From Saprospiraceae bacterium (GTDB lineage: Bacteria > Bacteroidota > Bacteroidia > Chitinophagales > Saprospiraceae): a stretch of DNA of 64,000 nt. Below the pieces are notes generated by a model. The model was not told the origin of the DNA. It did no database searches and saw only the letters and a list, made by a program, of their open reading frames with translations. Location: positions 124,001-188,000 of the forward strand of contig JADJNW010000015.1 of assembly GCA_016714085.1 (NCBI GenBank), in the 5' to 3' direction. Shown here one piece after another: positions 8,461 through 18,385 of the stretch (positions are counted from its first letter, which is position 1; the number at the start of each line of letters is the position of its first letter). Made by a program: the position numbers and the translations under genes.

Positions 8461-9576
8461 ATGCCGCGCACTTTGAAGATTATCATCAGCGGAGGCGGAA
8501 CGGGCGGGCATATTTTTCCGGCGATTGCAATTGCAAATGCCATTAAATCCAAGCATCCTGACGCGGATATCCTCTTTGTCGGTGCAAAAGGGCGGATGGA
8601 AATGGAAAAAGTGCCAAAAGCAGGCTACAAAATTGAAGGCTTGTGGATTAGCGGTTTTCAGCGAAAATTGACCTTGCAAAATCTGTTGTTCCCGATCAAG
8701 CTGCTGAGTAGCATGGCCAAAGCTCGACAAATCATTCGTCGGTTTAAACCGGATGTGGCGGTGGGCGTCGGTGGCTACGCCAGTGGACCTTTGCTCGAAA
8801 TGGCAACGCGCATGGGCGTTCCGGCGCTTATTCAGGAGCAAAATTCTTATGCTGGCGCGACAAATCGACTGCTTTCGCAAAAAGTGCAGAAAATTTGTGT
8901 GGCGTATGATGGCATGGAGCGCTATTTTCCAAGGGAAAAGCTCGTGTTGACGGGCAATCCGGTGCGCAAAGATTTGGTGGATATTCAAGCTATGCGAGGA
9001 GAAGCTTTGCAATATTTTATGCTTGACTTGAATAAAAAAACGTTGATCATCTTTGGCGGAAGCCTCGGGGCGCGCACGCTCAATCAGGCGATGGCGGCAA
9101 GTACCGAATGGTTGCAAAAACGCCCCGATGTGCAAGTGCTTTGGCAATGCGGAAGTCTTTATGTGGAGCAATTTAAAAATTGTGAAACCGCCAAACTACC
9201 AAACGTAAAGCTTAACGCATTCATTGACCGGATGGATTTGGCATATAAAATGGCGGATGTAGCAATAGCAAGGGCTGGCGCGTTGACGGTGTCGGAATTA
9301 TGCTTGGTTGGATTGCCTTCGATTCTGATACCTTCGCCAAATGTGGCAGAAGATCATCAAACCAAAAATGCGATGGCTTTGGTGCAAAAAAATGCTGCGA
9401 TTTTATTAAAAGACTCAGATGCGCAGGCGCAAATGATTGCAAAAGCCTTGGAATTGCTGGACGATGAAGTTTTAAAACAAGAATTATCAACAAATATCAA
9501 ACAACTGGCAAAGCCAAATGCAGCGGAAGAAATCGCAAATGAAGTATTAAAATTAATCCCAAACCAAAGACTTTAA
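8461..9576 (+). CDS. murG: UDP-GlcNAc:lipid I GlcNAc-transferase MurG
   Basis: Peripheral inner-membrane glycosyltransferase that converts lipid I to lipid II. The GGGTGGHIFPA motif lies just after the start and the C-terminal domain has GGSLGARTLN and RAGALTVSEL, the UDP-GlcNAc binding segments. I choose the ATG at 8461, one base after the ftsW stop, giving MPRTLKIIISGGG; an in-frame ATG at 8440 would add seven residues and overlap ftsW by 20 bases. 371 aa is a normal length. Order ftsW-murG-murC is conserved in dcw clusters. Confidence 0.95.
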   Translation: MPRTLKIIISGGGTGGHIFPAIAIANAIKSKHPDADILFVGAKGRMEMEKVPKAGYKIEGLWISGFQRKLTLQNLLFPIKLLSSMAKARQIIRRFKPDVAVGVGGYASGPLLEMATRMGVPALIQEQNSYAGATNRLLSQKVQKICVAYDGMERYFPREKLVLTGNPVRKDLVDIQAMRGEALQYFMLDLNKKTLIIFGGSLGARTLNQAMAASTEWLQKRPDVQVLWQCGSLYVEQFKNCETAKLPNVKLNAFIDRMDLAYKMADVAIARAGALTVSELCLVGLPSILIPSPNVAEDHQTKNAMALVQKNAAILLKDSDAQAQMIAKALELLDDEVLKQELSTNIKQLAKPNAAEEIANEVLKLIPNQRL

Positions 9577-9578
9577 GT

Positions 9579-9596
9579 CCACGACTTTAGTCGTGG
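9579..9596. repeat. Short hairpin CCACGACTTTAGTCGTGG
   Basis: Eight-base-pair stem with a two-base loop in the murG-murC gap. A sequence of the same type (GGCGACTAAAGTCGCC) occurs at 18416-18431. No T-tract follows, so it is more likely a small palindromic repeat than a terminator. Confidence 0.55.
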
Positions 9597-9610
9597 TTAT
9601 ATGAAACAAA

Positions 9611-10957
9611 ATGAATATCAACGAATTACGAATAGTATATTTTATAGGAATAGGAGGAATTGGTATGAGCGCTTTAGCTCGTTATTTCAAAGGCTTGGGC
9701 GCGGAAGTACATGGTTATGATAAAACAGAAACATCTTTGACCAAAAAGTTGGTCGAAGAAGGAATGCAAATCCATTATAACGAGGATGTGTCCAAGATTC
9801 CCGAAGGAGTCGATCTGGTAGTGTGGACGCCCGCTGTGCCAAAGGAACACGCGGAATTGCAATACTTTTTGAAACGAGAGATTCCGGTAAAAAAACGCTC
9901 GGAAGTACTCGGCATCATCAGTCAAAACCGACGCTGTATTGCTTTGGCGGGGACGCATGGAAAGACCACAACTTCTTCACTCACAGCACATTTGCTCAGA
10001 GCGGGAGGTGTAGATGCCGCAGCATTTTTGGGTGGGATTGCGCAGAATTGTCAGTCGAATTGTGTCAATGGACAAAGCGATTGGGTAGTCGTCGAAGCAG
10101 ATGAATATGATCGGTCATTTTTGCGCTTGCATCCTGAGATTGGCGTGATTAGCAGCATGGATCCTGATCATTTGGACATTTACGGCGATGCGGATTCGGT
10201 GCATGATACAGGCTATCTGGCTTTCGCCAAACAAGTAAGCGGAACTTTGTACGTGCAGCATAGCTGGATAGATTATTTTGACAAAACGAAAGTGCGGAGT
10301 TATGGCGTGGAGGGCGGGGATTATCGCGCGGAAAATTTGAGAGTAGAAGATGGTTATTTTGTATTTGATTACAAAAACCTGACGCAAACCATTGATAATC
10401 TGCAATTTCCGATGCCAGGACGCCATAATGTGGAGAATGCGACTGCGGCGATTTCGATTGCATTGCAAGTTGGTGTCGCGCCGGAGGCGATTCGCGCGGG
10501 ATTGCTAAGTTTTAAAGGCATCAAGCGGCGTTTTGAGTTTATCGTTCGCACCGAAAAGACGGTGTACATTGACGATTACGGGCATCACCCGACCGAGTTG
10601 AGAGCAGCGATTGGCGCGGCGAAGCAATTATTCCCAAACCGAAAGGTGACGGGCATTTTCCAGCCACATTTGTACACGCGTACGCGCGATTTTGTGGATG
10701 GCTTTGCAGAAGCGTTGGATGGTTTGGATGAAATTTTACTACTGGACATTTACCCTGCTCGGGAATTACCGATTCCGGGCGTGACTTCGGAGATTATTTT
10801 TAATAAAATGAAAAATCCGAATAAAAAATTAATAATAAAGTCCAACTTATTAAATGAATTAAAGAATTATGATATTGAGATATTAATGACGATAGGCGCT
10901 GGTGATATTGATACACTTGTAGAACCGATCAAGAAGATGTTAGACAATAGACAATAG
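9611..10957 (+). CDS. murC: UDP-N-acetylmuramate--L-alanine ligase MurC
   Basis: First Mur ligase, joining L-alanine to UDP-MurNAc in the cytoplasm. 448 aa; IGIGGIGMSALAR is the nucleotide-binding N-terminus, GTHGKTT the P-loop at 114-120, and EADEYDRSFL plus DDYGHHPTE are family signatures. The last residues (LDNRQ) are encoded by a tandem ttagacaatagacaatag word, another case where a gene end runs into a gap repeat. Normal dcw position. Confidence 0.96.
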   Translation: MNINELRIVYFIGIGGIGMSALARYFKGLGAEVHGYDKTETSLTKKLVEEGMQIHYNEDVSKIPEGVDLVVWTPAVPKEHAELQYFLKREIPVKKRSEVLGIISQNRRCIALAGTHGKTTTSSLTAHLLRAGGVDAAAFLGGIAQNCQSNCVNGQSDWVVVEADEYDRSFLRLHPEIGVISSMDPDHLDIYGDADSVHDTGYLAFAKQVSGTLYVQHSWIDYFDKTKVRSYGVEGGDYRAENLRVEDGYFVFDYKNLTQTIDNLQFPMPGRHNVENATAAISIALQVGVAPEAIRAGLLSFKGIKRRFEFIVRTEKTVYIDDYGHHPTELRAAIGAAKQLFPNRKVTGIFQPHLYTRTRDFVDGFAEALDGLDEILLLDIYPARELPIPGVTSEIIFNKMKNPNKKLIIKSNLLNELKNYDIEILMTIGAGDIDTLVEPIKKMLDNRQ

Positions 10958-11012
10958 ATGTTGGAAGCTGTAAAGCAGTTTATGTAATTAGTCTAAAATC
11001 TAAATAAATGAA

Positions 11013-11879
11013 ATGAATAAACAAGATTTAAATATTACACTCAAGCGTGGCTCCTGGATATTAGCAATTGTTTTTTCCATAGCGATTGTTGTGTCGTCAG
11101 TGGGGAAAAGAGAGTCGAGCATTGTGGAGGAAGTGAAGGTAGAAATCGACCCGTTGGAAGGTAATAAATTACTCATCAAACCGGAGGATGTGCTAGTTAC
11201 GATCGAACGCGGATTTGGTACGCAGATGAGGGGTTTGCCTTTGAGTGCAGTGGACGTGGCGCGTGTGGAGCGAATTTTGGAGGAAGATCCATTTGTAATA
11301 AATGCGGATGTTTTTATTACAGCGCAAAGCGTATTAAGGGTAAATATTACACAGCGCGAGCCGATATTACGTATTATTGATAATAATGGACTAAATTATT
11401 ACTTGGATAAAGATGGGAATAAAATGCCTTTATCGCGGCATTTCGCAGCGCGGGTACTCACGGCTACCGGCAATATTCCGCCGCACGATCCTGAGTTTTT
11501 GTTGCGCAAACGCCATCGACTGAAAGACTTGTTTTTATTGGCAAATAAGATTTTGGAAGATGAATTTTATCAAGCTTTGATCGAACAGGTTTATGTGAGC
11601 AATACAGGCGAATTTACTTTGATTCCGAAAGTGGGCGATCAGAAAATCTTATTTGGCAGGCTATCAAATTCAGATGAAAAATTAGAAAATTTAAAAATAT
11701 TCTATCAAGAAGGAATGCCATACGAAGGTTGGCAAAAATATCGGACGATAGATGTACGGTTTAAGGGCAGGTGGTTTGTGAAAAGAGATAGATGCCGGAT
11801 TAGGAGATGTCGGATGCCAGACTTTACAATATGTTGTCTGGAATCTAAAAATCTGGTATCTGGCATCTCAGAAAAATAA
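11013..11879 (+). CDS. ftsQ: Cell division protein FtsQ/DivIB, 3' end frameshifted
   Basis: Bitopic inner-membrane division protein that recruits the FtsL/FtsB and FtsW/FtsI complexes. One membrane segment at about 15-32, then a POTRA-like and beta domain. Located between murC and ftsA as expected. The end is odd: after YRTIDVRFKG the frame reads RWFVKRD and then a tail translated from a palindromic repeat. Inserting one C near 11770 would give the normal ending KGQVVCEKR and a stop at about 11790, just before the repeat. The 29-residue tail is therefore probably an artefact of a missing base. Confidence 0.88.
   Translation: MNKQDLNITLKRGSWILAIVFSIAIVVSSVGKRESSIVEEVKVEIDPLEGNKLLIKPEDVLVTIERGFGTQMRGLPLSAVDVARVERILEEDPFVINADVFITAQSVLRVNITQREPILRIIDNNGLNYYLDKDGNKMPLSRHFAARVLTATGNIPPHDPEFLLRKRHRLKDLFLLANKILEDEFYQALIEQVYVSNTGEFTLIPKVGDQKILFGRLSNSDEKLENLKIFYQEGMPYEGWQKYRTIDVRFKGRWFVKRDRCRIRRCRMPDFTICCLESKNLVSGISEK
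11791..11870. repeat. Palindromic repeat family R1, copy 1 (GATGCCGGATGCCAGAC)
   Basis: Left arm gatgtcggatgccagac and right arm tctggtatctggcatctc can pair over about 17 bases, with an inner gtctgg word. Near-identical elements lie at 13254-13323 (after ftsA) and 39235-39316 (before a sigma factor gene). Confidence 0.75.
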
Positions 11880-11933
11880 TCCTAAAATTTCAAATACATA
11901 TTCAAGCCGATAGGGCTTACAAATTGAAACATT

Positions 11934-13370
11934 ATGAGTGAAACGAATGCTTTAAAATCGGATGTAGTAGTTGCCTTGGACATTGGTACAACGAAGGTCT
12001 GTGCTTTGGCTGGTCGCAAAAATGAACACGGCAAGTTGGAAGTGCTGGGCATCGGCAAGGTGGACAGCGAAGGTGTGCTGCGCGGCGTAGTCTCTAATAT
12101 TGAAAAAACCGTGAATGCGATCTCGGAGGCGATTGCTATTGTGAAACGAGCATCTGGCTTGGATTTCAAAACGGTACATGTTGGTATTGCGGGGCAGCAT
12201 ATCAAGAGCTTGCAACACCGAGGCATCCTCACGCGCGACAACGATCACACGGAGATCAGCCAACGCGACATTGATAAACTTATCAGCGATATGTACAAGC
12301 TGGTGCTACCGCCGGGCGACAAGATTCTGCACGTGATTCCACAGGAATTTACGGTGGACAGCGAGCAAGGTATCCTCGATCCGATTGGTATGTCAGGCAT
12401 TCGTTTGGAAGCAAATTTTCATATTATTACCGGTCAGATTACAGCTTCTAATAATATTCATCGCTGTGTAGAACGCGCTGGATTGAAGGTTGCCAACATG
12501 ACGCTGGAGCCAATTGCTTCGGCTACGGCGGTGCTCAGTGAAGAAGAAAAAGAAGCAGGCGTAGCCCTGGTGGACATTGGCGGCGGTACAACAGATATCA
12601 CCATTTTCCAGGATGGCATTATTCGCCATACAGCGGTCATTCCTTTTGGTGGGAATGTCATTACAAAAGACATTAAGGAAGGTTGTAGTGTAATGGCCCC
12701 GCAGGCAGAAAGATTAAAAGTGAAATTTGGCTCGGCCTTAGCCGACGAAGTATATGATAATCGCATCATCACTATTCCGGGCTTGAAAGGCCGCGATGCC
12801 AAAGAGATTTCTGAAAAGAATCTCGCTCGTATCATACAGGCGCGTGTAGAGGAAATCCTTGATTATGTGTTGTGGGAAGTGCGTCGTTCCGGCTTCGAGC
12901 GGAAGCTCATTGGAGGCATTGTACTTACTGGTGGCGGCGCTTTGCTCAATCATATCGACAAGCTTTCAGAATTTCATACGGGCATGACGACGCGCATTGG
13001 CATACCAGTTGAGCATCTGGGGCATGGTTATCAATCACAACTCAGCAGCCCTGTCTTTGCTACTGCCATTGGCTTACTCATGAAGGGCATAGAAGATGTG
13101 GAAAAAGGCAAAGTGAAAGTCGATGTGACGAAAAAAGAAGAAAAAGTCGAAGTAGAAGATCCCTCCGGCCGTTGGTTGGAGAATATCTTCAAAAAAACCA
13201 AGGAATGGTTTGAAGCAGAACCGGATTCATCCTTTTTAAGATACGAGATTAAAAGATGCCGGATGCCAGACTTTAATAAAGCATTTGTCTGGAGTCTAAT
13301 AATCTGGTATCTGGCATCTCAGAGAAAACTGATACTAATTTTTATAACCCATCAGGGGAAAGCCAACTAA
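11934..13370 (+). CDS. ftsA: Cell division ATPase FtsA, 3' end frameshifted
   Basis: Actin-like ATPase that anchors the FtsZ ring to the membrane. Actin-fold signatures are VALDIGTTKVCALAG near the start and VALVDIGGGTTDITIF in the middle; KLIGGIVLTGGGALL is the adenosine motif. The natural C-terminus is an amphipathic membrane-targeting helix (WLENIFKKTKEWFEAEPDSSF). Beyond it the frame continues about 45 residues through repeat R1 (RCRMPDF again). Removing one T from the T-run near 13235 would end the protein at DSSF followed by a stop, so the tail is probably artefactual. Start ATG at 11934. Confidence 0.93.
   Translation: MSETNALKSDVVVALDIGTTKVCALAGRKNEHGKLEVLGIGKVDSEGVLRGVVSNIEKTVNAISEAIAIVKRASGLDFKTVHVGIAGQHIKSLQHRGILTRDNDHTEISQRDIDKLISDMYKLVLPPGDKILHVIPQEFTVDSEQGILDPIGMSGIRLEANFHIITGQITASNNIHRCVERAGLKVANMTLEPIASATAVLSEEEKEAGVALVDIGGGTTDITIFQDGIIRHTAVIPFGGNVITKDIKEGCSVMAPQAERLKVKFGSALADEVYDNRIITIPGLKGRDAKEISEKNLARIIQARVEEILDYVLWEVRRSGFERKLIGGIVLTGGGALLNHIDKLSEFHTGMTTRIGIPVEHLGHGYQSQLSSPVFATAIGLLMKGIEDVEKGKVKVDVTKKEEKVEVEDPSGRWLENIFKKTKEWFEAEPDSSFLRYEIKRCRMPDFNKAFVWSLIIWYLASQRKLILIFITHQGKAN
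13254..13323. repeat. Palindromic repeat family R1, copy 2
   Basis: agatgccggatgccagacttta on the left and ggtatctggcatctcag on the right; same arms as copy 1, with a different loop. It fills the ftsA-ftsZ gap. Confidence 0.75.
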
Positions 13371-13403
13371 CAAGTAGCATTCTCTATCCAAAAAACAAGC
13401 AGT

Positions 13404-14858
13404 ATGTTATTCGATTTGCCAAAAGACGAAAGTCCGATTATCAAAGTGATAGGTGTAGGAGGAGGCGGGAGCAACGCAGTGACGCATATGTTCAAGCAGG
13501 GCATCGTAGGCGTAGATTTCGCTATTTGCAATACAGACCATCAAGCGATGGACATTAGCCCGGTGCCTACAAAAATGCAACTCGGTCCCAAACCTCACCG
13601 AAGGTCGGGGTGCAGGCTCCAAGCCCACCATTGGCAAAATGGCTTGCGAAGAATCCATCGAGGAGGTGCGCCGCTATTTGGAAAATAATTGCAAAATGCT
13701 CTTTATCACGGCGGTATGGGCGGTGGTACGGGCACAGGCGCTGCGCCAATCCATAGCCAAAACGGCTCAGGAAATGGACATCCTGACAGTGGCGATTGTC
13801 ACCTTGCCTTTCGGTTTTGAAGGTCGCCGTCGTATCTCCCAGGGCTTCGATGGCCTGGCAGAACTCAAAAAGCACGTGGATACGCTCATTGTGATTTCCA
13901 ACGATAAATTGCGCCAAATCTTTGGCAACCTCTCTGTTTCCGATGCTTTCGGACAGGCGGATAATATCTTGACCACTGCAGCCAAAGGCATTGCAGAGAT
14001 TATCACCGTGCCGGGTTACGTCAATGTGGACTTTGAAGACGTCAACACCGTCATGCGTAACTCAGGCGTTGCCATCATGGGTACGGCTTCGGCTGCTGGC
14101 GACGACCGCGCGAAGAAAGCGGTAGACGAAGCATTGCACTCGCCATTGCTCGAAGACAATAATATTCGCGGTGCAAAGCATATCTTGCTGAATATCACTT
14201 CGGGTTCTAAAGTGACCATGGATGAAATCTTTGAAATCACCGAATTCGTGCAAGAAGAAGCGGGCTTTGGCACCGATTTGATCTGGGGTAATTGCTACGA
14301 CGAAAGCCTCGGCGATAAAATCAGCGTAACCGTTATTGCTACTGGCTTCGAGCGCCATCACACGCCCAATTTGGAGCGTGAGCCCAAGAGCGACCGCATC
14401 GTGGTTTCCTTAGACGATGAAGAACAAAAAAGACAGGCGGATATTAAAAAAAACAACCACCTGAAGGACATCGGTTTTGATGAGGACGAGCCAAAAACGC
14501 CAAGACTTTTGAGTTTGACGACCTTTCGGCTTCCATTCGCAAAATCCATCGCAATAATTACTCCTACGACGAGCCTTATATCAGCGATGAGGACAAGGAA
14601 AAGCGCGATGAAGAACGCCGCAAGCAGCAGGAGCAGGAAGCCCAGCGCCGTGAGAAACTGCGTAACAATCGCGTGAAGCTCAGCAATCCGCAAAACGTGA
14701 TCGAATTAGAGAACGAACCCGCGTACCTGCGCCGCAGCGTGAAATTGGACGACGTGCCGCACTCTGCCGAGCATACGTACTCCAAGTGGACGATTGGCGA
14801 TGACGACGAACCGCAGTTCCACGAAGGCAATTCTTACTTGCACGATAATGTAGATTAG
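13404..14858 (+). CDS. ftsZ: Cell division GTPase FtsZ, several frameshifts
   Basis: Tubulin-like GTPase forming the division ring. Three reading frames together give a full FtsZ: N-terminal IKVIGVGGGGSNAVTHMF (13404-13590), then ACEESIEEVRRYL to ATGFERHHTPN, then a charged linker and a C-terminal part ending at 14858. Four single-base changes restore it: one extra A near 13591, one missing base near 13713, one extra C near 13750, one missing A near 14498. Between the second and third, the tubulin signature GGGTGTG is read as WAVVRAQ although the correct codons are present one frame over. As ftsZ is normally essential, sequencing error is far likelier than decay. It ends the dcw cluster and is followed by a terminator. 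Confidence 0.93.
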
Positions 14859-14903
14859 TAGCGCCGAGTGTCATTCGGCGAATGATAAGCAGCACAAACA
14901 CAG

Positions 14904-14938
14904 CCGCCTGGTGGATTCCTATTCATCAGGCGGTTTTT
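14904..14938 (+). terminator. Rho-independent terminator after ftsZ
   Basis: Stem CCGCCTGGTG / CATCAGGCGG (one mismatch) with a 10-base loop, followed by a run of five T. It closes the dcw transcription unit. Confidence 0.85.
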
Positions 14939-14990
14939 ATTGAAATAACCAGATGGAATGCTGCAACATCCTCCGCAATGCTTCAGACTA

Positions 14991-15320
14991 CTATTTTGTT
15001 TTAAAATCGTGGATTTGAAAGTCAAAACAGGGTATTTTTAAATGAAAAATGCCATATTTTAAAACAAAAACGCCGTATTTAAAACAAAAACATTATTTTA
15101 ACTCGAAATCTGTCAATTTAATGTAAAAACCGCCATATTTAAAACGAAACCGCCGTTTATGACACAAAAATCACGAATTTAACATGAAAAATGGCATATT
15201 TAAAACGAAAAACATAGATTTTAAAACAAAATTCGACATTTTAACCCAAAATAAGCCTCCTAAAATATTCAGAATGGCTGATTTTAAAACAAAATTCGCC
15301 TGATTGAACATCAAATGACC
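14991..15320. repeat. Degenerate tandem array A, about 21-nt period
   Basis: Sixteen units of 19-22 nt (nine of exactly 21) follow one another without spacers. Each has an AT-rich half built on TATTTAAAAC followed by an A-rich stretch and a CGCC or similar end. Units differ from each other at many positions. No continuous reading frame is present. It lies downstream of the ftsZ terminator; bases 15321-15472 after it show nothing recognisable. See findings for the comparison with the arrays at 22765-23247 and 61368-61657. Confidence 0.8.
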
Positions 15321-15472
15321 CTTCTACGAAATTCGAGTAGTCTATTCTGAGGCGGGATGCGCCTATGGGAATGTTGAAATGGTAATTTTAATGACGGGAA
15401 ATCTTATATTTCAGGATGCCGCTTGATCAAAGAATTCTTTCAGAGAGGTTAGATTGCAGATAATGAAATTTT

Positions 15473-15706
15473 TCAAGATAGGATATGGCTTAGATATTTT
15501 TGCTTATACGATTCCCATGCCTTCGCTCGTGCTTCTTCGACCAAAGCATCATTATCTAATCCGGTAGCTTGCACCGCTTCATTGATTTCTTCGGCAAGTA
15601 TTTTCAGGCGCTCTACTTCTAATTGCTGCTGCAATCGTTGCACCAAACTTTCGATGCCATACTTCCGCACCACTTCTTCGCTTACTTCTAATTGAATCGT
15701 TGTCAT
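15473..15706 (-). CDS. Small hypothetical protein, antitoxin-like
   Basis: 77-aa protein beginning MTTIQLEVSEEVVRKYGIE, strongly charged and probably helical from residue 20 on, with EEINEAVQATGLDN and a C-terminal KAWESYKQKY. Size, charge and the beta-strand-like first residues resemble ribbon-helix-helix or Phd-type antitoxins, but I do not recognise a named family. No toxin gene follows: downstream on the minus strand is array A. It could be an orphan antitoxin or a small regulatory protein. The frame is clean and the ATG is preceded by an AT-rich leader. Confidence 0.6.
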   Translation of the reverse strand: MTTIQLEVSEEVVRKYGIESLVQRLQQQLEVERLKILAEEINEAVQATGLDNDALVEEARAKAWESYKQKYLSHILS

Positions 15707-16003
15707 TTCTAAAACCTTTATATCTCAAATATAAGTCGATTCTCTGTAGAAAGCAATTACATCTTTTTCTCTTAATAATTTCTATGTACATATCTTTTCT
15801 AGGTTCTCTAACAATTCTGTCTTATCTTTAAGTTTATCTTTAGTTTCTTCTTTTATTCAAGTTATTCAATATCCTCTGTTTCTTCATTAAAAGGATTATC
15901 AGATAAATCCTCTAATTTTCTTATAACTAAAATTGCTATTTTGGCAATTTTTGGTATATATTGTACTATAAAACGAAAAGTACATTTTTTATCCCTCTAA
16001 CTT

Positions 16004-16037
16004 TAAAAAAAAGTGGAACTCTAAAGAGAGTCCCACT
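16004..16037 (-). terminator. Rho-independent terminator, minus strand
   Basis: Read on the minus strand: stem AGTGGGACTCT / AGAGTTCCACT (one mismatch), short loop, then eight T. The nearest minus-strand gene upstream is the porin, which stops at 16423. Confidence 0.7.
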
Positions 16038-16269
16038 ATCCAAAATAAAATTATTGTTTTAACCTGGAGGTTCATTTTCCTTAAAAACAATAATCCAAAA
16101 GAGCTTTAAAACAAATTTTAGCGCACTGCGATACCTCCAAAAAGTGAAAGTATCCTACGAAATAAAGATTCTCTCGGATGCTTCCGTTGGTTATTACAAA
16201 GCTCCGAAGCGCAGGGGCTTGCCTGCGTCGATCAAAATTTTTCATATAAAACTTTGACAAAGTTTTAAG

Positions 16270-16305
16270 AAGCAATCGATTCCTACATCGGTTGCTTTTC
16301 TTTTT
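16270..16305 (+). terminator. Putative hairpin terminator
   Basis: Stem AAGCAATCGAT / ATCGGTTGCTT (one mismatch) followed on the + strand by TTCTTTTT. No + strand gene precedes it, so its role is uncertain. Confidence 0.45.
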
Positions 16306-16422
16306 GTCAAAACAAATCTATTATGAATTTAATAGTTTTGCAAGCCACTAAAAAATAAAGTAGTTAAATTCATAAATGATTTATCAAATATTCTAAATCA
16401 ATTTTCTTCCTTGAGAATTATT

Positions 16423-18383
16423 TCAATCCACCAATCTCCATTTAAACCCGATCCTCAAAGCGGCAGGCGGGTAGGCGTAATAAGCGGTTTGGTAGAAAAA
16501 GTCCTCGGTGAGGAATGCGTTGGTAAGGTTTTCAAACTTGACAAAAGCGCGGAACTTGGTGACCCGCATCGTGAAGAAGGCATCTATCGCCGGGTAGAAG
16601 TCAACCTGGCGTTGGTTTTGCAATTGGAATTGCCCACTGACAGGGTTGTAATAATCCGCAAAATAAGCGTCGTTATAGCGCAAGTCAAAGCCCAATTTTA
16701 CATTCAATACTTTGAACCAATTGCCTTCGTAATAAAAACTATGTTTGCCATAAATTTGCGGCAAGCGTATAAAATCTTCGGAAGCATTTTGAAATGCTAT
16801 GATATTATCTAAATGAAAATTCCAGACTTTAAAGTCTTTTTGCACGATGAATTGCAAGATACTGAGCGGCGTAGCGCTTTGCTGTGGCGCGGAGAGGGTA
16901 TCATAATAAATGTAATTATTGAGTAAATGATAACGCCCGGTGATGCCGATTTGTAAAGTTGGAATTAAATAAGTGCCGCCGATGGTGGTTTCCAGCGTTT
17001 GCTTGAAATCATTTTTTCCACAATTCGCGCTGCGATACATAAAAGCGATGCTGAATGAGATTCGGTGCGTTGAGTTGGTTGACAAACTCGCCTTTTAGCT
17101 GTCCAAATTTTCCAAAATCAGGAGCAAAGTGCCCTGCGCCCTATAGTCGCCGATATTTCCGAGTGCGCCAAGATGCCCGTAGGTTTCGAGTCGCAGTCGC
17201 TCGCCAAAACTGAGATTCCATTTGCCCGTCAGGAAAAGCGTGTTGATGGTAGAATCCGACGGTTCTTGCTTCAGGAAATGAATGCTATAAATCGCGCCTA
17301 ATTCCAGCAAATCGCGTTCGTCTTTGGCTTCAGAGGCTCGATTGGCGCGGAGTTTGAAGGTGCTTAGGCGAAAGCTGTTTTCGATTTTTTGATGCTGAAT
17401 GAAATGCCGCACGCCTCTGCTGTCGGGCGCAAGTATTGGAAAACGATTAAAAAAAGCAGTATCTGCGTCCAGGTCGTTGTCGAAAAACTTGTACCGATAA
17501 TCTCCGAGCAGCAATTGGTGCGAAAGCGTGTAAGCCCGTGTGATGCCTTTGATCGAATCGGGTTTGCCACCCAACTGAAAATAATGCGTATAAGCCAAAT
17601 CCTGGTGTTGGTAGCGCGTTTGGGCGTTATTCAAAAATACATCCGTTGCGCTGGTGGTTGCGTTTTGCCCTTCCAGATTGGGTTCTACTTCGATGCCACC
17701 ATTGTCTTCGTGTTCGACTGTATTTCTGGAAATCGCCATAGAAAGCCTTGATAACGCTGGGCTTTGCCCTTGAGCCAAAAACCGACAGAAAAGTTGTATT
17801 GCGGGTATTTTGATTAGGATATTGATTTTCCGTACCCAATTGGCTGAGCCGATCATAGTCAATTGTAAAATTGAGTCCTTTGGCAAAGTTGCGACTGAAA
17901 GTGCTTGTCAAATAGCTATCTGCTTGCTCGGAACCGACCATAAAAGAGACATTCGTAAAGCTTTTGCAAACGATAAAAACGTCGCTGCGTGGCTGGCGTC
18001 ATGTACAAATCAAATTGGTGCAAGCCTACGTCAAATCCGCGCCGCCAGGTCGTTTCAAAAACAATAGGTTGATGCGCCGAACCAAGATTGCCGAGGTGCA
18101 TATAATCCAAACTGCGCTGGCGCACTGGGTCATATTGTTGAAAATTCGCTAAGGTAGAATCAGAGAAAGGCGTTTCCTGATTCGGATTATCTGCTAAGAA
18201 GTAAAAAACACCAACTGTATCGGGTATTTCATCAAGCCTCTGTTCTAATCTGGAAGAATCGAATGGTTGTTGCTGCGTACTGTTCGGAAAAGTGCCTGGA
18301 ATAGGCGCAGGGCGCTGTGCGTGTGCATTTGCCAGCATCAACAATCCTGTCAATAGCCCAATCAGTCGAGCGAAATTTTTCAT
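16423..18383 (-). CDS. Putative outer-membrane porin (Porin_10 type), frameshifted
   Basis: Outer-membrane beta-barrel protein of the Bacteroidota putative-porin group (my family call is from overall resemblance). The N-terminal part (18383 to about 17930) has a signal peptide (LTGLLMLANAHAQ) and a proline-rich start; the middle (about 17940-17095) and end (17085-16423) lie in other frames, so at least three indels interrupt about 650 codons. Alternating hydrophobic strands and the terminal aromatic-containing strand (PPAALRIGFKWRLVD) fit a barrel. The break points fall in short homopolymers, as in its neighbours, so sequencing error is likely. Transcribed away from fabI on the same strand. 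Confidence 0.65.
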
Positions 18384-18385
18384 AG

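Larger units (their letters stand above)
15707..16422. other. AT-rich gap without a recognised gene
   Basis: 716 bases between the small hypothetical gene and the porin. Both strands have only short frames with no protein-like composition. Two hairpins are visible (16004-16037 and 16270-16305). A small RNA on the minus strand ending at the first hairpin is possible but not supported by a promoter I can recognise. Confidence 0.5.

Noticed and set aside
13404..14858. ftsZ as a true pseudogene
   Set aside because: All four indels are single bases, correct codons persist in other frames, and the gene is normally essential; sequencing error fits better.
14991..15320. Array A as a replication origin or iteron region
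   Set aside because: No DnaA-box pattern, no replication initiator gene nearby, and units are too diverged for classical iterons.
16423..16812. Plus-strand 133-aa frame over the porin end
   Set aside because: Shadow of the minus-strand porin, which has a coherent barrel-like sequence there.
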